From positions 1,135,501 to 1,199,500 of the forward strand of contig NZ_CP080545.1 of assembly GCF_019550795.1 (NCBI RefSeq): DNA of 64,000 nucleotides, in the 5' to 3' direction. The notes beneath the pieces were generated by a model. That model ran no database searches. It had not been told where the DNA came from and saw only the letters and a program-made list of their open reading frames with translations. The position numbers and the translations under genes were made by a program. Positions 16,252 through 24,590 of this stretch are shown in pieces. This DNA is from Paenibacillus sp. sptzw28 (GTDB taxonomy: Bacteria > Bacillota > Bacilli > Paenibacillales > Paenibacillaceae). Within the stretch, counting starts at the first letter, position 1, and every line of letters starts with the position of its first letter.

Positions 16252-17964
16252 ATGAGACAATCAACCCTGTTTTTAAGTACTTTACGCGATGCTCCGTCTG
16301 ATGCCGAAGTCATAAGTCATAAACTTATGCTAAGAGCCGGTTTTATCCGACAACTTGCTGCCGGCATTTATACCTATTTACCGTTAGGCTGGCGTGTGTT
16401 GCGTAAAATCGAACAGATCGTTCGCGAAGAAATGGACCGTGCGGGTGCACAAGAGTTGTTAATGCCGGCTTTGCAGCCCGCTGAGTTCTGGAAAGAATCC
16501 GGGCGTTATAGTGTTTATGGACCTGAATTAATCCGGTTAAAGGACCGTCATGATCGTGAGTTTGCATTAGGTCCTACTCACGAAGAGGTAATCACGACCC
16601 TTGTCAAAAACGAAATCAGTTCCTATCGAAGATTGCCGGTTACCTTGTATCAAATTCAAACGAAGTTTCGTGACGAACGGCGTCCACGTTTTGGGCTATT
16701 GCGCGGCAGGGAATTTCTTATGAAAGATGCATATTCGTTTGATGCAACTTGGGAAGGCCTAGACCAATCCTACTGGAACATGTATGAAGCCTACAGGCGG
16801 ATTTTTGATCGTTGCAATATAAACTTCAGAGCTGTGGAAGCTGATGCTGGAGCAATTGGCGGTGAAGGCGGAACACACGAATTTATGGTACTGGCCGATA
16901 TTGGGGAGGATACAATCGCCACTTGCTCCCATTGTGATTATGCGGCGAATCTGGAGAAAGCTCAGTCTGCCTCGGTAAAAATAACGAGCACCGAAGTAAA
17001 AGCTGATAAGCTTGAAAAGATCCACACGCCAGGCGTTCGCACAATCGGTCAGCTTACCAAACATCTACAAACTGAGCCGCAGGACATTATCAAAACGCTC
17101 ATCTATGTGGCGGATGATAGGCCATTAGCAGTAGTGATTCGAGGCGATCATGAAGTAAATGAAATTAAACTGAAGAATTATCTGGAAGCTGAAAACATCG
17201 AACTGGCAGATGCTCAATCGTCCGCAGCATCCACCGGGGTGCCAGTTGGTTTTATAGGACCGGTTGGAATCGAAATCCCTATTCTTGTTGATACAGCCGT
17301 TGGCCAAATGCAATCTGGTATCGCTGGTGCAAACGAAACCGATTATCATTTCAGAAACGTCGTTCCAGGCAGGGATTTTACAGTTGAGCGCACAGGCGAT
17401 TTTCGGAATGCTATAGAAGGTGAAGCGTGTTCGCGCTGCAGCGAGGGCGTGCTCCAATTCTTCAAGGGCATCGAAGTAGGTCATGTTTTTAAGCTCGGTA
17501 CAAAATATAGTGAAACATTAGGCGCGCGCTATCTGGATGCCAGCGGAAGAGAACAAACAATGATTATGGGTTGCTACGGCATTGGCGTTTCTCGGATATT
17601 ATCAGCAATCGTGGAACAAAGTCACGATGAGAGGGGGATAATTTGGGCTCCGGCAATCGCCCCCTATCATGTTCATATCATTCCAGTATCGATAAAAGAT
17701 GAATCGCAGACGCGGATAGCTGAAGAGTTGTATGATCGTTTGCGAAATCACGGACTTGAAGTGCTAATCGATGACAGAGACGAACGTCCCGGTGTCAAAT
17801 TTAACGACTCCGATCTCATTGGTATTCCGTTTCGGATCGTCGTCGGCAAACATGCAGAAAGCGGAAAAGTCGAATACATTGAGCGCAAGAACAACGAAAA
17901 GCAAGTTATGACAGTGGATGATGTATTTTCTCGTATTTTTGAGGAGGTAAGACTGTCCAGTTAA
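16252..17964 (+). CDS. proS: Prolyl-tRNA synthetase, bacterial type with editing domain
   Basis: This 570-residue class II synthetase charges tRNA-Pro with proline. Motif 1 includes AGIYTYLPLGWRVLRKIEQI. Motif 2 is TKFRDERRPRFGLLRGREF. Motif 3 is near MGCYGIGVSRILSAI. The insertion (editing) domain lies at about residues 225-405, and the anticodon-binding domain follows ISIKDES-like PVSIKDESQTRIAEELYDRL. The gene is under a T-box leader and sits among mobile elements, away from the usual dxr/rseP context. It is therefore probably the inducible second copy that some bacilli carry. It could act as a back-up or a resistant enzyme. Confidence 0.93.
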   Translation: MRQSTLFLSTLRDAPSDAEVISHKLMLRAGFIRQLAAGIYTYLPLGWRVLRKIEQIVREEMDRAGAQELLMPALQPAEFWKESGRYSVYGPELIRLKDRHDREFALGPTHEEVITTLVKNEISSYRRLPVTLYQIQTKFRDERRPRFGLLRGREFLMKDAYSFDATWEGLDQSYWNMYEAYRRIFDRCNINFRAVEADAGAIGGEGGTHEFMVLADIGEDTIATCSHCDYAANLEKAQSASVKITSTEVKADKLEKIHTPGVRTIGQLTKHLQTEPQDIIKTLIYVADDRPLAVVIRGDHEVNEIKLKNYLEAENIELADAQSSAASTGVPVGFIGPVGIEIPILVDTAVGQMQSGIAGANETDYHFRNVVPGRDFTVERTGDFRNAIEGEACSRCSEGVLQFFKGIEVGHVFKLGTKYSETLGARYLDASGREQTMIMGCYGIGVSRILSAIVEQSHDERGIIWAPAIAPYHVHIIPVSIKDESQTRIAEELYDRLRNHGLEVLIDDRDERPGVKFNDSDLIGIPFRIVVGKHAESGKVEYIERKNNEKQVMTVDDVFSRIFEEVRLSS

Positions 17965-18013
17965 AACACTCTATCTATCATTATTTAGTTTCACCAAAAA
18001 TTCGTTCAGTAAA

Positions 18014-18177
18014 CGGGTACGTTAGCGGAAGGATAAATGAGCTTATTGATCAATATAGTAGCGACTTGGGTGATGGTTTTCGTGGTACCCGAGAAAAGAT
18101 AAAATATGCTCAAACAACGGGTACGAAACGCAAAGATTATGCCAGGAGCAGTCGCCACGGCAACCAGCTCTTTTTTT
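18014..18177 (+). promoter_or_regulatory. Possible attenuator between proS and the subtilase gene
   Basis: A central GTACCCG (18085) can pair with CGGGTAC on either side (18014 or 18118). GCGACT (18061) can pair with AGTCGC (18150), which lies inside a terminator-like stem GAGC/GCTC (18146-18170) followed by TTTTTTT. The set of mutually exclusive helices suggests conditional termination. It may equally be the plain terminator of proS. Confidence 0.45.
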
Positions 18178-18241
18178 AGTTGCATTGCTTAACGTACGAT
18201 TTTTTTCGTATCGTGAGGTGACCCCTAAGGAGTGATGAATC

Positions 18242-19864
18242 ATGTGGCCGTCAATCAGGAAATTTCTAAACGTTCCGGATCACCTTACTGGTAAAAATAC
18301 TGCTATTGCCGTGATAGACGTCATTTTCCCGCATCATCCCGACATTTCATCAAACAATCGTCGGAATGTGTATCACGTCAATACATCGGAACCGAAGGCG
18401 GAGCCCCTTAGGTTAACTGCAAATAAAGGGCCATGGAATACAGGGCTGCACGGCCTGTGGACCGCTTCAGCAGCCGGCGGTTCAGGACAGCTTTCGGGCG
18501 GTAATTACTCCGGTGCGGCACCTGAAGCGGAGCTCTTCTTGATCGAGGCAGGACTATACATCAACACAGATGATATGGAAGTGAAATTTTGCGAGGCACT
18601 GAATTGGCTGAAGAAGAATTATCGCAAGTTTAATATTCGCGGGACAGTACTTACAATCTCAGCTTTGAGGGACTCGGGACTGCTGCCGTGGCAGGCGGAT
18701 CCGATACGCGTTTTATGCGAAGAACTTACTCATGAAGGTTTGCTGGTGATTTCTGCATCAGGTAACACGATTGAACTCACCTGTAATGGACCGGCATCTT
18801 CCCCTTCCGTATTATCTGTCGGGGGCCTTATAGTCCCTAAAGACGGTATGATTAAGCATACAAAACCGTACCATGGCTGCCGGGGAGTCACTTTTGAAGG
18901 CAAAGGGGTTCCAGAAATTCTTGCTCCTGCCGAAAACGTTGTGCTACCGATGCCGTTTCAGTCGGAAGAAGAACGTATGAGCCATGCGACGGCACCATTC
19001 GATGTGCTGCCGAAAGAATATGCGAGAAACGAAGGAACCTCATTTGCGGGACCGATTATTTTGGGCGCAGCGGCGTGCATTTGGCAAGCTCATCCTGAGT
19101 GGTCTGCCCATCAAGTGAAAACTGCCATACTGGAAAGCAGTTTTCACTATCCCGCATGGCAAGAACTGCAAGCCGGATTGATCGATGTTTCGGCTGCGGT
19201 AGATTATGAACCAAGTCATGCGGAAGATCAGTTAGGAAGTCCGTTTTCCCATTGGCAGAGCTGGAAACGGAAAATACCCGCCGATCGGCTTGAAGCTCTT
19301 CGGAGTCAGCATGAAGAAACGATTGTCCGGGTGTTATTATCGTTTTTATTCGAAACGATTTCCGAACAGTACGCTTTACCTATTCAGGATTTGCTCGTAC
19401 ACCCTTCATGGCGAATACGTACTGCGACCGTCGCGCTTCTTGCCTCTCACCCAGCTGCGGTGAGAAAGGACGACTTGCGGAAATTGCTGACGGACGACAG
19501 CCGTTATGTCAAGATGGGAGCATTATACACACTCGGCAATTGCGCTGACTTGTGGGAACCATTATCCGGTGATTTGATCAGCCTATTTTCGGATCCCGAT
19601 TCCGATATCAAGTTTTGCGCATTAAAAATCGCCTCCAAGATCAAAAACCGGCGTTTTATCGAACCTCTAATCAGCGGATTGGAGCATGATGCAAGGAATC
19701 AAAACGTCGCTGCTTTCGGAGCACGCGTGATTGCACTGAAGGCCATAACTGGTATTCATTTCCCCGAAACCGGGTGGCGTGAGGGAGATTGCCCTTATTC
19801 CGACCGCACCACCGATGTCAGACTTAGCATTTGTCAAAAATGGCAGGAGTGGAAGAAGTCGTGA
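18242..19864 (+). CDS. Cytosolic subtilase (S8) fused to HEAT repeats
   Basis: This 540-residue protein lacks a signal peptide and propeptide. Its N-terminal S8 peptidase domain has a complete triad: Asp26 in AVIDVIFPHHPDI, His70 in GLHGLWTA and Ser267 in NEGTSFAGP, plus oxyanion Asn175 in SASGNT. Residues about 340-540 form HEAT-like helical repeats (LLVHPSWRIRTATVALLASH, DSRYVKMGALYTLGNCADL, DPDSDIKFCALKIASKIKN). AAGGAGTG precedes the ATG. An active intracellular protease joined to a protein-binding solenoid suggests targeted proteolysis. Substrate and trigger are unknown. It lies directly downstream of the T-box-controlled proS. Confidence 0.82.
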   Translation: MWPSIRKFLNVPDHLTGKNTAIAVIDVIFPHHPDISSNNRRNVYHVNTSEPKAEPLRLTANKGPWNTGLHGLWTASAAGGSGQLSGGNYSGAAPEAELFLIEAGLYINTDDMEVKFCEALNWLKKNYRKFNIRGTVLTISALRDSGLLPWQADPIRVLCEELTHEGLLVISASGNTIELTCNGPASSPSVLSVGGLIVPKDGMIKHTKPYHGCRGVTFEGKGVPEILAPAENVVLPMPFQSEEERMSHATAPFDVLPKEYARNEGTSFAGPIILGAAACIWQAHPEWSAHQVKTAILESSFHYPAWQELQAGLIDVSAAVDYEPSHAEDQLGSPFSHWQSWKRKIPADRLEALRSQHEETIVRVLLSFLFETISEQYALPIQDLLVHPSWRIRTATVALLASHPAAVRKDDLRKLLTDDSRYVKMGALYTLGNCADLWEPLSGDLISLFSDPDSDIKFCALKIASKIKNRRFIEPLISGLEHDARNQNVAAFGARVIALKAITGIHFPETGWREGDCPYSDRTTDVRLSICQKWQEWKKS

Positions 19865-19929
19865 CGTTTACTATATGAATCTGTTCCTGTTCAAGGTGGT
19901 TCCTTTGCTAATAGTCTAATAAACCAAAT

Positions 19930-20089
19930 ATGCCGTGAAGGAGATTACAGAGCGGGCTGGATTTCGAAGTCGAAGTTATACCAGGCGCTCCAGGAACGGA
20001 AGGAATAAAATTTGTAGCCTGGGTAGCGCTAAGTGGTCCTTCAAAGGAAAAAGGCCACAGTGGATCGATCGCAGCCTCGCTCCGCTAAT
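19930..20089 (+). pseudogene. Unknown short coding remnant
   Basis: After a stop, one frame reads LDFEVEVIPGAPGTEGIKFV, then AWVALSGPSKEKGHSG, and ends at TAA inside the intergenic repeat end. The preceding bases in another frame read VQGGSFANSLINQICRE. The composition looks like coding sequence that has lost its start and one frame. The family is not recognised. Confidence 0.3.
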
Positions 20090-20492
20090 TGGCAGCATAG
20101 CTCAATGTTACTAATACATTGGAATTATTGGGATCAATCTTCAGGAGAAGTGGAACATACGAATAGCGGGAGAATTATATCATCTTCGACATGCTGACTT
20201 TTTCGTGCAGGAAATGCACGGCTTTATATCTGCGATAGAATTTTATATTGAAGGGAGGGAAAACGATGGATTGGTTGGACAGGATGAAGAACGCCATGGA
20301 ATTGATTACTGGAGTATCGTTATCTGAGTACATTCGACGTCGACGGTTGACATTGGCAGCATTTGAACTGCAGACAACAGATGCAAAGGTTATTGAAGTA
20401 GCTGTGAAATATGGATATGATTCGCCAGAAGCGTTTGCACGGGCGTTTAAGAATCTTCATGGGATCATGCCGATATCTGCGCGCGATAAAGG
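20084..20492. repeat. Duplicated block, copy 2
   Basis: This is the counterpart of 3522-4028. It begins within the dispersed repeat end (CGCTCCGCTAATTGGCAGCA) and carries the same leader hairpin. It lacks about 100 bases of the AraC gene after the codons for KNAME. Confidence 0.9.
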
Positions 20493-20672
20493 CGTTTCTC
20501 TAAAAGCCTATCCTCGAATGTCCTTTCACATTTCAATAAAAGGAGATGTCGAAATGAACTATCGCATCGAATCAAAAGGGCCTTTTGAGATGTTTGGAGC
20601 TTATGGTCTGGTCAATTCCGATCCCCATAATGTATATGCTGAAGTTGCTCAATTCCGTCAACAATGTGATGT
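20266..20672 (+). pseudogene. AraC-family regulator with GyrI-like domain, internally deleted (copy 2)
   Basis: The reading frame opens MDWLDRMKNAMELITGVSLS. The first DNA-binding helix-turn-helix present in copy 1 has been removed by an in-frame deletion near 20300. The second helix-turn-helix ([20 protein letters not shown]) and the start of a GyrI-like effector domain (MNYRIESKGPFEMFGAYGLV) remain. Homology ends near 20670, where the reverse complement of a truncated pxpB begins. The open frame runs on to 20703 through foreign sequence. It is not functional as a regulator. Confidence 0.82.
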
Positions 20673-21106
20673 ACCGTATACGATCCGGACGTGTGGATCT
20701 TAATGACATCATCAGGCGATAGTATGTTGTGTTCCGCAACGAAAGGCAAATCCGGACCGCACTCGGAACAGTAACAGACGGGAATCTCAACCGTGTTTCC
20801 GGTAAACGTGCTTGCACTTGTCACTGCTGCGTTGTGAACACGCGTCGCACGCTCCGTTAACCATGAAACAACTTTCGACTGTGCATCTCCTGACGGCCTG
20901 CCCGCCTTACCTACAATTACGGGATCATAATAAATAGCTACGGATACATAAGACGGCACAGCTTCATGAAACCCCGGAAACGGATTTTGTTCCAAAGTGC
21001 GCGTCAGTTCCAACACCTTGCGGTGCGAAACGGGATCGATACCGACACCGAACTTGACGATAAGCGCGCGTTCCCCCAATGGAAAGATCCTCACACCTTC
21101 TGCCAA
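20612..21106 (-). pseudogene. pxpB: 5-oxoprolinase subunit PxpB (KipI-like), C-terminally truncated
   Basis: The gene starts with TTG behind GGGAGGCGGGG. It shows the N-terminal domain of the family: FPLGERALIVKFGVGIDP, FHEAVPSYVSVAIYYDP and EIPVCYCSECGPDLPFVAEH. About 145 residues match, up to HTSGSYTVH near 20672. The frame then enters the decayed AraC gene and ends after about 20 unrelated residues. The catalytic C-terminal domain (GFTPGFPYL region) is lost. PxpB acts with PxpA and PxpC in ATP-dependent cleavage of 5-oxoproline to glutamate, and a broken pxpA lies at 24.1 kb. Confidence 0.85.
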
Positions 21107-21111
21107 TAATC

Positions 21112-21312
21112 CCCGCCTCCCAAATAGGACTCTCTGTATTTCATCCGCGGATTCGGCTTCAAGCTACCGAATGAGCCGCTCGCCTTCCTCCAGATTCCCG
21201 AGCTTCAGCTTGCTCAAGCCAGTCTTATAGACGACATCCGCCGAATTGCGGACCAGTGCCTGCTTCCTCGAGCAGCTTCAACGCCATGACATATTTTCCT
21301 TTCTCCATAACC
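21112..21312 (-). pseudogene. Possible TPR-protein remnant
   Basis: On the complementary strand two overlapping frames give EKGKYVMALKLLEE and then LVRNSADVVYKTGLSKLKLG and NLEEGERLIR. This pattern resembles two tetratricopeptide helices split by a frameshift. No complete gene can be built. It precedes the truncated pxpB on the same strand. Confidence 0.33.
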
Positions 21313-21330
21313 GTGGCGCCTCCAACTTGG

Positions 21331-21371
21331 CTCCCGCATTATGCTGCTGCATCTGCAGCATAATGCGGGAG
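21331..21371. repeat. Perfect 17-bp hairpin in degraded sequence
   Basis: CTCCCGCATTATGCTGC and its exact complement flank a 7-base loop. There is no T-run on either strand, so it is not a standard terminator. Confidence 0.75.
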
Positions 21372-21516
21372 GCAATTGCGCTTGAAAGGCGCCAGCAGGC
21401 TCTGAGCCGCAAATGAATTGCCGACCAACCTCACAACTGTAAAAAGTTGCTCATCGCGCTACCTCCATATTACTCACAAGATGGAGGTAGAAGTATGGAT
21501 CAGGCCGCTGCCTACT

Positions 21517-21939
21517 TCAGACAGGCAACCGGGTTGTTAACGAATCGCCTCGCGACCGCTCCACGACGCTTCGCCACGAGCCGGATGCGATTTCCGGGTA
21601 GCCGCTCGGATCGCGCCATACATATACATATACCCAGCCTTCACGATTTCCGTCGATATCGACGACACGCACGCGCTCGTATTCGTTTCTCGAGTCCCCC
21701 GGTGCATAAAAGTGCTCCAACTGATCCAACGCCGGCAGCCCGGATTCGCTTACGGTCATCCATTCACCCACGATAACGCCTGCAGCACGGCTCTTGGACA
21801 GCACAAGCGCGGGGTACGGTCCGACATTGTACAGCTTTCCTTGGACTGCGCCCGGTTCAGTAGCTATTAGATAAGGAGCGACAACATGATGGTTTGATTC
21901 CCCTGTTAACAACGTGCCATATACAAATAAGCTAATCAT
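21517..21939 (-). CDS. Gamma-glutamylcyclotransferase-like (AIG2/YtfP) protein
   Basis: The start at MISLFVYGTLLTGE is preferred because AAAGGGG lies 8 bases before this ATG, giving 140 residues. The YGTL motif at the N-terminus and the later LDQLEHFYAPGDSRNEYERV with a tyrosine-rich strand (GWVYVYVW) are typical of the GGCT fold. Members release 5-oxoproline from gamma-glutamyl amines. Its position between broken pxpB and pxpA, which consume 5-oxoproline, fits such a role. The catalytic Glu is likely within LDQLEHFY. A 10-bp inverted repeat (21459-21490) follows the gene. Confidence 0.8.
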   Translation of the reverse strand: MISLFVYGTLLTGESNHHVVAPYLIATEPGAVQGKLYNVGPYPALVLSKSRAAGVIVGEWMTVSESGLPALDQLEHFYAPGDSRNEYERVRVVDIDGNREGWVYVYVWRDPSGYPEIASGSWRSVVERSRGDSLTTRLPV

Positions 21940-21983
21940 GGCCCGAACCCCTTTCATAAACTAAAAATTGTTTGAAGAGGCCG

Positions 21984-23201
21984 TCAGGCCTCCGTCGCAT
22001 TTCGGTCCTTTGGAAGCAGTAAGGCAAACACACCAAGCAAAGGAAGGAAGGCGCACAGTTGCATAACAAATTCGATGCCTCTCGCATCAGCGACCCAGCC
22101 GAGCACGCCTGACCCGAGACCGCCGAGACCGAACGCCAGACCAAAAAACAGTCCGGAGATGAGACCGACATTGCCCGGAAGCATCTCTTGCGCATAGACG
22201 ACAATAATCGAAAAAGCCGATGACAGAACGAACCCGGCGCAGACGACGAGCACAGCGGAACCGAACAAGTTCGCGTACGGCATCAAAAGACAGAACGGCG
22301 CCGCCCCAAAAATGGAAAGGAAAATGACGTTCCGGCGGCCATATTGATCTGCAATCGGTCCTCCAAACATCAACCCGATCGCAGACGCTAACAAAAACGC
22401 AAACAGCAGCAATTGCGCATTCGCAATTGACATACCGAAGTTATGAATCAAATAAAACGAATAGTAGCTAGTTATGCTGGAAATATATACATACTTGGAG
22501 AAAAGCAGGAATACGAGAATCACAATCACCCAAGCCATCCTATTCCGGGACAATGCTGCAGCGCGGCTTGCACGGGGTGCCCCGCCTTTGATGCTGGCGC
22601 ACATCGTCATGTTGGCACGATACCAACCTGCTACGTAAACCTGGATCACGATGCCGGCTGTTGCCGCAATTGTAAACCAGATGACACCGAACTGCCCCAA
22701 AGGGACGAACAATACCGCCGTCATAATCGGGCCCAGCGAGTTGCCGATCGTTCCTCCGACTTGAAATATCGACTGCGCGAGTCCGCGTCTGTTCCCGGCG
22801 GCCATATAAGCAACGCGGGAAGACTCCGGGTGAAAGACGGCTGATCCGATGCCGATGGCGAAAACAGCGAGCAAAATGGCGCCGAGGCTCGACGCCATGG
22901 ACAGCGCAACAATACCGGCCAATGTGAAGATAACCCCTAGGGGCAATATATTGGGCCGGGGATGAGCATCCGCCATTTTCCCGACCATCGGTTGCAGCAG
23001 TGAAGCGGTCATGCTCATGCAAAAGGCGATCAGCCCGATCTGCTTATACGTCAAATGCAGCGACTCTTTCAAAATCGGAAAAAGTGCCGAAACGGTCGAC
23101 TGCATCGCGTCATTCAATAAATGCACAATACTGATGGCGATCAGAATCGGGAAAGCGGTCGACGCTACAGCAGGCACCGTTTTCGTTTGAAAGCCAGACA
23201 T
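21984..23201 (-). CDS. MFS efflux transporter, fosmidomycin-resistance (Fsr) type
   Basis: The start MSGFQTKTVPAV is supported by GAGAGGGGGGG before the ATG. The 405-residue protein has 12 predicted membrane segments, with the family phrase HLLNDAMQSTVSALFPILKE in the first helix. The conserved loops GKMADAHPRPNILPLG and FGGPIADQYGRRNVIF follow helices 2 and 8. Fsr-type pumps export antibiotics such as fosmidomycin, but the natural substrate is unknown. It precedes the cyclotransferase gene on the same strand with a 44-base gap, so they may be cotranscribed. Tandem c-di-GMP riboswitches lie about 300 bases upstream. Confidence 0.87.
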   Translation of the reverse strand: MSGFQTKTVPAVASTAFPILIAISIVHLLNDAMQSTVSALFPILKESLHLTYKQIGLIAFCMSMTASLLQPMVGKMADAHPRPNILPLGVIFTLAGIVALSMASSLGAILLAVFAIGIGSAVFHPESSRVAYMAAGNRRGLAQSIFQVGGTIGNSLGPIMTAVLFVPLGQFGVIWFTIAATAGIVIQVYVAGWYRANMTMCASIKGGAPRASRAAALSRNRMAWVIVILVFLLFSKYVYISSITSYYSFYLIHNFGMSIANAQLLLFAFLLASAIGLMFGGPIADQYGRRNVIFLSIFGAAPFCLLMPYANLFGSAVLVVCAGFVLSSAFSIIVVYAQEMLPGNVGLISGLFFGLAFGLGGLGSGVLGWVADARGIEFVMQLCAFLPLLGVFALLLPKDRNATEA

Positions 23202-23478
23202 AAATCCCCCCCCCTCTCTTACTGGATTTAGTTTATAAAGAAAAAAATCCACATCTGATATTGCGATGATTTAGCGGTTACGGTCGACGACTCGACAAGC
23301 AATCATTCCGCCATGAGCCACGGTGAAAACGATATCGGCTGCGGATGCCGTCCGTTACAGACCGTTTGCATGCTCATGAAAGCTTAAGCCGTAACTTGCG
23401 CTCTGGGATGCTTAACCAGATGCTTCTCGGTATTTGAACATGAAAAACCCCCTATCTATCGTTGATTAAATATGAATA
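23202..23478 (-). other. Gap between riboswitches and MFS gene
   Basis: On the complementary strand a tiny frame MFKYREASG starts near 23442 and then stops. A further open stretch (SAADIVFTVAHGGMIACRVV) without a start looks like a scrap of a lost gene. No intact target gene for the riboswitches is present here. Confidence 0.4.
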
Positions 23479-23498
23479 GACGGAGGTTCCGTCGTATT

Positions 23499-23585
23499 CG
23501 ATAGCTGGCAGGCATCGTCGCATTATGTACCACCTTAGCCCCTGTAGCTTTGCGTCCCCACTTTTCAATGGGTTTGCCATTATCG
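23499..23585 (-). promoter_or_regulatory. c-di-GMP-I (GEMM) riboswitch, proximal copy
   Basis: Read on the minus strand, P1 is CGATA/TATCG. P2 is capped by a GAAA tetraloop (CCATTGAAAAGTGG) and followed by GACGCAAAGCTA, GGGGCTAA and the receptor side CTGCCAG. All hallmark bases of the c-di-GMP-I aptamer are present. A hairpin GACGGA/TCCGTC (23479-23493) follows without a strong T-run. Confidence 0.92.
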
Positions 23586-23681
23586 CACGAATATTCAGAT
23601 TTATTAATAACTTACTTTAAAGTACTTTTAAAGGGTAAATTCCATTAATTATAATTCTATCAATCAATTTTAACCGTAAAC

Positions 23682-23711
23682 AAAAAACCTCCGTCCCAAA
23701 ATAGACGGAGG
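23682..23711 (-). terminator. Terminator of the distal c-di-GMP riboswitch
   Basis: On the minus strand CCTCCGTC pairs with GACGGAGG around a short loop and is followed by TTTTTTG. It is the likely expression platform of the upstream aptamer. Confidence 0.85.
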
Positions 23712-23716
23712 CTTCC

Positions 23717-23815
23717 GTCGTATTCGGCAACTGGCTGACATCGTGGTCGTAGGTTAGTCCACATTAGCCCCTATAGCTTTGCGTCGCCACTTTTCAGTGG
23801 GTTTGCTATTGTCGT
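23717..23815 (-). promoter_or_regulatory. c-di-GMP-I (GEMM) riboswitch, distal copy
   Basis: The minus strand reads AGCAAACCCACTGAAAAGTG, then GCGACGCAAAGCTATAGGGG, CTAATG and later TGTCAGCCAGTTGCCG. P2 with its GAAA loop, the GACGCAAAGCTA joint and the CCAG receptor are all conserved. It is followed by a complete terminator and then by a second aptamer, a tandem arrangement known in some bacilli and clostridia. Confidence 0.93.
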
Positions 23816-23991
23816 ACGAAGTATTTGATTGTAGTAGTACCTAAAATTACCTTACAGTATTTATCGATGGAAATCAACACGTTTCGACACTTTTTTTACA
23901 GAAATTATTGCGAATTAAAAAGAGGGAAAAATATACTTTGTAGTAATACTTTCTCAATAGTCCTGCCGAATCTGAAGCATTTTTAGGTGAA

Positions 23992-24105
23992 CTAAGCCTG
24001 ATGGACGAAGCGATACCCTGTAACATGGACGCCCGATTCGAGTAAGTTTTTGGCGATTTCAATGGCCTTCTTGCGTTCCCCTGCAGCCTTGGAGCGAGGC
24101 ACCAT
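23992..24105 (-). pseudogene. C-terminal scrap, possibly Rpn-like nuclease
   Basis: The complementary strand encodes [20 protein letters not shown] followed by [10 protein letters not shown] and a stop. A tail of this kind ([14 protein letters not shown]) is common at the C-terminus of Rpn/YhgA-type recombination-promoting nucleases. Only 37 codons remain. They overlap the start of the pxpA remnant on the other strand. Confidence 0.35.
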
Positions 24106-24590
24106 GAATGGAACTTCGGAAAGTCTCAAAGCCGGCCGGGTCGATCTCAACTGCGATTACGGTGAAGGTTACAGCATCTACACGTTCGGTCAGGATGAAG
24201 CGCTTCTGCGCTATGTGTCATCCGTGAACATTGCCTGCGGCTTCCATGCGGGCGATCCGCATCCGTGAAGCGGTCTTCCGTGCCGCGGCTGCGGGCGTCG
24301 CAATCGGTGCGCATCCGGGCCTGCCTGACAGGCTCGGCTTCGGTCGCAGGGAAATGGCAGTGACGGGCGCGGAGGTCGGTGACATCATCCTTTACCAGCT
24401 CGGTGCTTTGGACGCCTTTGTAAAAGCGGCCGGTTCCAGGCTGCGGCATGTGAAACCGCCTGGGGCCCTCTACCATATGGCGAATAAACGGCCGGAAATC
24501 GCCGAGGCGATCGTCAGAGCCGTCAAGGCATACGACCCCATGCTACACATTTACGGCCAGTCCGGCAGCATGCTGCTGGACGAAGCGCTC
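24104..24590 (+). pseudogene. pxpA: 5-oxoprolinase subunit PxpA (LamB/YcsF), frameshifted and truncated
   Basis: The frame opens [18 protein letters not shown] and [12 protein letters not shown], the signature start of LamB/YcsF proteins. Near 24262 bases are missing, and homology continues in another frame as [34 protein letters not shown] and HVKPPGALYHMANK to LHIYGQSGSMLLDEA. The last third of the protein is absent. PxpA is the hydrolytic subunit of 5-oxoprolinase. With pxpB also broken, the pathway is not functional here. Confidence 0.88.

Noticed and set aside
18061..18095. Second T-box (GTGGTACC) before the subtilase gene
   Set aside because: The conserved AGGGTGGTACCACG context and stem I are absent; only a general attenuator-like pairing is supported.
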